A stretch of DNA of 64,000 nt from Bog-473 sp963807675. Its GTDB lineage: Bacteria; Actinomycetota; Acidimicrobiia; Acidimicrobiales; RAAP-2. The notes under the pieces were generated by a model. It ran no database searches. It had not been told where the DNA came from and saw only the letters and a program-made list of their open reading frames with translations. The stretch covers positions 310,001-374,000 of the forward strand of contig CAWECP010000012.1 in NCBI GenBank assembly GCA_963807675.1. The letters run 5' to 3'. Shown piece after piece: positions 61,699-64,000 of the stretch (within the stretch, counting starts at the first letter, position 1; each line of letters starts with the position of its first letter). Made by a program: the position numbers and the translations under genes.

Positions 61699-62703
61699 AT
61701 GGACTACCGGCACCTCGGCGGCTCGGGCATGCTCGTCTCGGCTCTCGCCTACGGCAACTGGATCACCCACGGCAGCCAGATTGAGGAGGAGGCTGCGGCG
61801 GCGTGCGTCAAGGCGGCCCTGGAGGCCGGCATCACCACGTTCGACACGGCCGACGTCTACGCCCTCGGCCAGGCCGAGTCTGTGCTCGGGCGCGCCCTGA
61901 AGGGCGTGCCGCGCGACTCGATCGAGATCTTCACCAAGGTGTACTGGCCGACCGGCCCCAATCCCAACAACCGTGGTCTCTCGCGCAAGCACATTGTGGA
62001 GTCGCTGCACGCGTCGCTCGAGCGGCTGCAGACCGACCACGTCGATCTGCTGCAGGCGCACCGCTACGACTACGAGGCGCCCTTGGAGGAGACCCTGCGC
62101 GCCTTCGACGACCTGGTGCGCCAGGGCAAGGTGCACTACGTCGGCGTGTCGGAGTGGACGGCGGAGCAGATTGAGGACGCACTGCGCCTGGCCGACGAAA
62201 TGGGGTTCGACCGCATCGTGTCCAACCAACCTCAGTACTCCCTGATTTGGCGGGTCATCGAGGCGGAGGTCGTCCCGCTGTGCGAACGCGAGGGCGTGGG
62301 GCAGATCGTGTGGTCCCCGCTGGCCCAGGGCGTCCTGACCGGCAAGTACCTCCCGGGCGGGTCCAAGGCGCCGGCGGGATCGCGTGCCGTGGGGCCCGAG
62401 GGGTCGGAGATGGACTGGCTGCTGCGCGACGAGGTGCTCGACCCAGTCCAGGCCTACGCCGAGCTGTGCCGCCAGGCGGGCTACACGCCGGCGTCGGTCG
62501 CCTTGGCCTGGGTGCTGCGCAACCCGAACGTGAGCAGCGCCATCGTCGGCGCCAGCCGGCCCGAGCAGATCTTCGAGAACGCCAAGGCGCTCGACGTCAC
62601 GCTCGAGGAGGATTTCGTCGAGGCGCTCGAGAACGCCCTCGAGCCGACGACGCTGTTCGACCCGGCCTTCACGTTCAGCCCGGCGAGCCGAAACGAGATG
62701 TGA
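61699..62703 (+). CDS. Aldo/keto reductase (Kv-beta-like)
   Basis: This 334-residue NADPH-dependent TIM-barrel reductase has the catalytic tetrad visible as Asp and Tyr in GITTFDTADVYALGQAE, Lys in IEIFTKVYW and His in LLQAHRYD. The sequence YRHLGGSGMLVSALAYGNW at the start and QPQYSLIWR in the middle match the YghZ / voltage-gated-potassium-channel-beta group. These enzymes detoxify aldehydes such as methylglyoxal. Its tail overlaps the convergent SnoaL-like gene by 29 bases. Confidence 0.9.
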   Translation: MDYRHLGGSGMLVSALAYGNWITHGSQIEEEAAAACVKAALEAGITTFDTADVYALGQAESVLGRALKGVPRDSIEIFTKVYWPTGPNPNNRGLSRKHIVESLHASLERLQTDHVDLLQAHRYDYEAPLEETLRAFDDLVRQGKVHYVGVSEWTAEQIEDALRLADEMGFDRIVSNQPQYSLIWRVIEAEVVPLCEREGVGQIVWSPLAQGVLTGKYLPGGSKAPAGSRAVGPEGSEMDWLLRDEVLDPVQAYAELCRQAGYTPASVALAWVLRNPNVSSAIVGASRPEQIFENAKALDVTLEEDFVEALENALEPTTLFDPAFTFSPASRNEM

Positions 62704-63142
62704 ACTGGCGCACCTCCAGCGTGGAGTGCGTGCGGTGCTCCTCGAAGACCCGGGTGTAGCCCGTATGGGCTATCCGCCAGCCCGCAGTCGTCAGCGCGTA
62801 GCGGTCGTCGTAGAAGGCGGTCCCGCCGATCTCGACGTCGGCCGCCGGCACGATCACGCGGTCCTGCAGGTACCAGGTGCCCGAGGCCGTGGTGTCCGAG
62901 GTGAAGGAGATCTCGGGATGATGGCCGTGGTGCTCGGTGACGATGCCGGGGTCACCCAAGACGCTCTCGAGCCACCGCACAATGGCGGCGCGGCTCTCGA
63001 GCACCGTCTTGCCGTCCTCGTAAGCCGCCGTGGCGTCCTCGGTCAGCAGCGCACCCAGCTGGTCGAACTGCTTGAGGTCGAGGTGGCGGAAATAGGCGTA
63101 CTTCAGGCGACGGATGGCCTCGAGCTCGACCGCGGTGTCCAT
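62675..63142 (-). CDS. SnoaL-like (NTF2-fold) protein
   Basis: This 155-residue SnoaL_4-type protein begins ELEAIRRLKYAYFRHLDLKQFDQLGALLTEDATAAYED. It is a single cone-shaped domain with a His pair (EHHGHHPEI) and a Trp-rich central strand (ASGTWYLQDRVI). Members may be dehydratases or isomerases. No function can be assigned. The ATG at 63142 gives the typical start; upstream frame is unconserved. It is convergent with the aldo/keto reductase and divergent from the Nudix gene. Confidence 0.8.
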   Translation of the reverse strand: MDTAVELEAIRRLKYAYFRHLDLKQFDQLGALLTEDATAAYEDGKTVLESRAAIVRWLESVLGDPGIVTEHHGHHPEISFTSDTTASGTWYLQDRVIVPAADVEIGGTAFYDDRYALTTAGWRIAHTGYTRVFEEHRTHSTLEVRQFTSRFGSPG

Positions 63143-63244
63143 GCCCGCTCCCCTTTCGTCCGGCGCCGGGTGGTGCCGGGGCCGCGGCCAGGGTAGTAGG
63201 AGCCGGACTTGGCGGCCGGTGCCGGTGCCGACCAGCATTCCCCT

Positions 63245-63667
63245 GTGCCGACAGCCCCCGAGCGCCAGCGCCTGGCCGCCTACGGCGTGCTCCGCGACGA
63301 ACGCGGTCGCCTGTTGCTGGCGCGGGCGTCGCCCGCCCTCACCCTGCGGGGTCGCTGGTTCCTGCCCGGGGGCGGCGTCCAGCACGGCGAGGAGCCGCGG
63401 GAGTCGGTGCGGCGCGAGATCGAGGAAGAGTCCGGCCTAGCCGTCACCGTCGGGTCCCTGCTCGACGTGCTCTCCGACGTGCGGACCATCCCCGACGGCA
63501 GCAACCTGCACACGGTGCGCCTGATCTTCGGCGTGGACTCGTGGGAAGGCACCCTGCGCGCCGAGGTGGACGGGACGACCGACGCCGTCGCCTGGTTCAC
63601 CCCCGACGAGCTGGCCGGCCTGCCGCTGGCGCGCTACGTCCAGACCGTGGTGGACACGCTCCTATGA
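63245..63667 (+). CDS. Nudix hydrolase
   Basis: This protein of about 140 residues has a complete Nudix box, GGVQHGEEPRESVRREIEEE, following G-x5-E-x7-REU-x-EE-x-GU, preceded by GRWFLPGG. It cleaves nucleoside diphosphates linked to another moiety. The exact substrate is unclear, and the small size suits a MutT/ADP-ribose-type housecleaning enzyme. The GTG at 63245 is chosen. A TTG at 63209 with GGAG ahead is an alternative. Its stop overlaps the next gene in ATGA, so they are coupled. Confidence 0.87.
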   Translation: MPTAPERQRLAAYGVLRDERGRLLLARASPALTLRGRWFLPGGGVQHGEEPRESVRREIEEESGLAVTVGSLLDVLSDVRTIPDGSNLHTVRLIFGVDSWEGTLRAEVDGTTDAVAWFTPDELAGLPLARYVQTVVDTLL

Positions 63668-64000
63668 CCGACGAGCGGCACCACGTCGTCATCATCGGGT
63701 GCGGCTTCGGCGGCCTCTTCGCCGCACGGGCGCTCAAGCGGGCACCCGTGCGGGTGACCGTCATCGACCGGACCAACCACCACCTGTTCCAGCCCTTGCT
63801 GTACCAGGTGGCCACGGGCATCCTGTCGGAAGGGCAGATCGCGCCCGCCATCCGCGACATCCTGCGCAGGTACCGCTCGTTGCGCGTGGTCCTGGCCGAC
63901 GTGCAGCGCGTCGACATCGAGGGCCACCTGGTCCACGCCGAGGCGTTCGGCCAGCCGCTCTCCATCGCCTACGACAGCCTCATCGTCGCCGGTGGGGCCG
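63664..64000 (+). CDS. Type II NADH dehydrogenase-like oxidoreductase (partial, cut by window end)
   Basis: Only the first 112 residues are present. VVIIGCGFGGLFAARALKR is the FAD-binding Rossmann motif (GxGxxG at residues 12-17), and FQPLLYQVATGILSEGQIAPAIR is the signature stretch of NDH-2 / Ndh. The enzyme oxidises NADH and reduces quinone at the inner membrane face without pumping protons. The start overlaps the Nudix stop. The rest lies beyond position 64000. Confidence 0.88.
   Translation, partial: MTDERHHVVIIGCGFGGLFAARALKRAPVRVTVIDRTNHHLFQPLLYQVATGILSEGQIAPAIRDILRRYRSLRVVLADVQRVDIEGHLVHAEAFGQPLSIAYDSLIVAGGA

Noticed and set aside
1..64000. CRISPR array, insertion sequence, tRNA or rRNA
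   Set aside because: No regularly spaced repeats, no transposase or terminal inverted repeats, and no cloverleaf or rRNA-like stretch were seen by eye.

Overview
The window is a 64 kb piece of a high-GC actinobacterial chromosome. The best guess is an acidimicrobial-type actinobacterium. Supporting signs are the gene families (FadD/FadE/crotonase paralogues, an Ltp2-type thiolase with a zinc OB-fold partner, LigD), frequent GTG/TTG starts, ATGA/GTGA/TTGA start-stop overlaps, and several starts that look leaderless. Taxonomy is inference, because no rRNA or tRNA gene is present.

Region 1 (about 0.1-40.4 kb) is a large catabolic island for CoA-activated organic acids. It holds four AMP-forming acyl-CoA ligases, two CaiB/BaiF CoA-transferases, two acyl-CoA dehydrogenases, five crotonases, a MaoC-type hydratase, five SDR dehydrogenases, a thiolase/OB-fold pair, three amidohydrolase-2 proteins, a P450, two SnoaL-like proteins, a NIPSNAP-like protein, a branched-chain-amino-acid-type ABC importer (binding protein, fused permease, two ATPases), a signal-less cytosolic binding protein, and one GntR and one TetR regulator. 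FadD19-like, FadD3-like and Ltp2-like members resemble steroid side-chain and ring-degradation enzymes. No steroid ring-opening gene is visible, so the substrate stays open: steroid, isoprenoid or another branched or alicyclic acid. The operons are mostly divergent. Nine of their intergenic promoter regions carry an AT-rich imperfect dyad close to GTATAT-W-ATATTC, which I did not see in the remaining 24 kb. This is the main candidate discovery: a local regulon, perhaps run by the GntR protein. The TetR gene has its own perfect 18-bp palindrome upstream.

Region 2 (40.6-54.5 kb) is mixed: a membrane GGDEF protein with a GAF-like region, a 41-residue SFPASDPP protein, a three-domain LigD, an isocitrate/isopropylmalate dehydrogenase homologue, a TIG-domain membrane protein, a phosphoribosyltransferase/MFS pair, an OafA-type acyltransferase with SGNH domain, a small conserved protein, a ROK kinase and an anchored beta-propeller protein.

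Region 3 (54.6-64 kb) is housekeeping and general metabolism: arylsulfatase, DinB-like protein, ketopantoate-reductase-like protein, SDR, aldose epimerase, SurE, ArfB, aldo/keto reductase, SnoaL-like protein, Nudix hydrolase and the start of a type II NADH dehydrogenase.

At least six genes carry isolated single-base frameshifts inside otherwise intact coding sequence, and two more are suspected. The pattern looks like uncorrected indels in the assembly rather than gene decay. Coordinates for those genes span the shift. I found no CRISPR array, insertion sequence, tRNA or rRNA.
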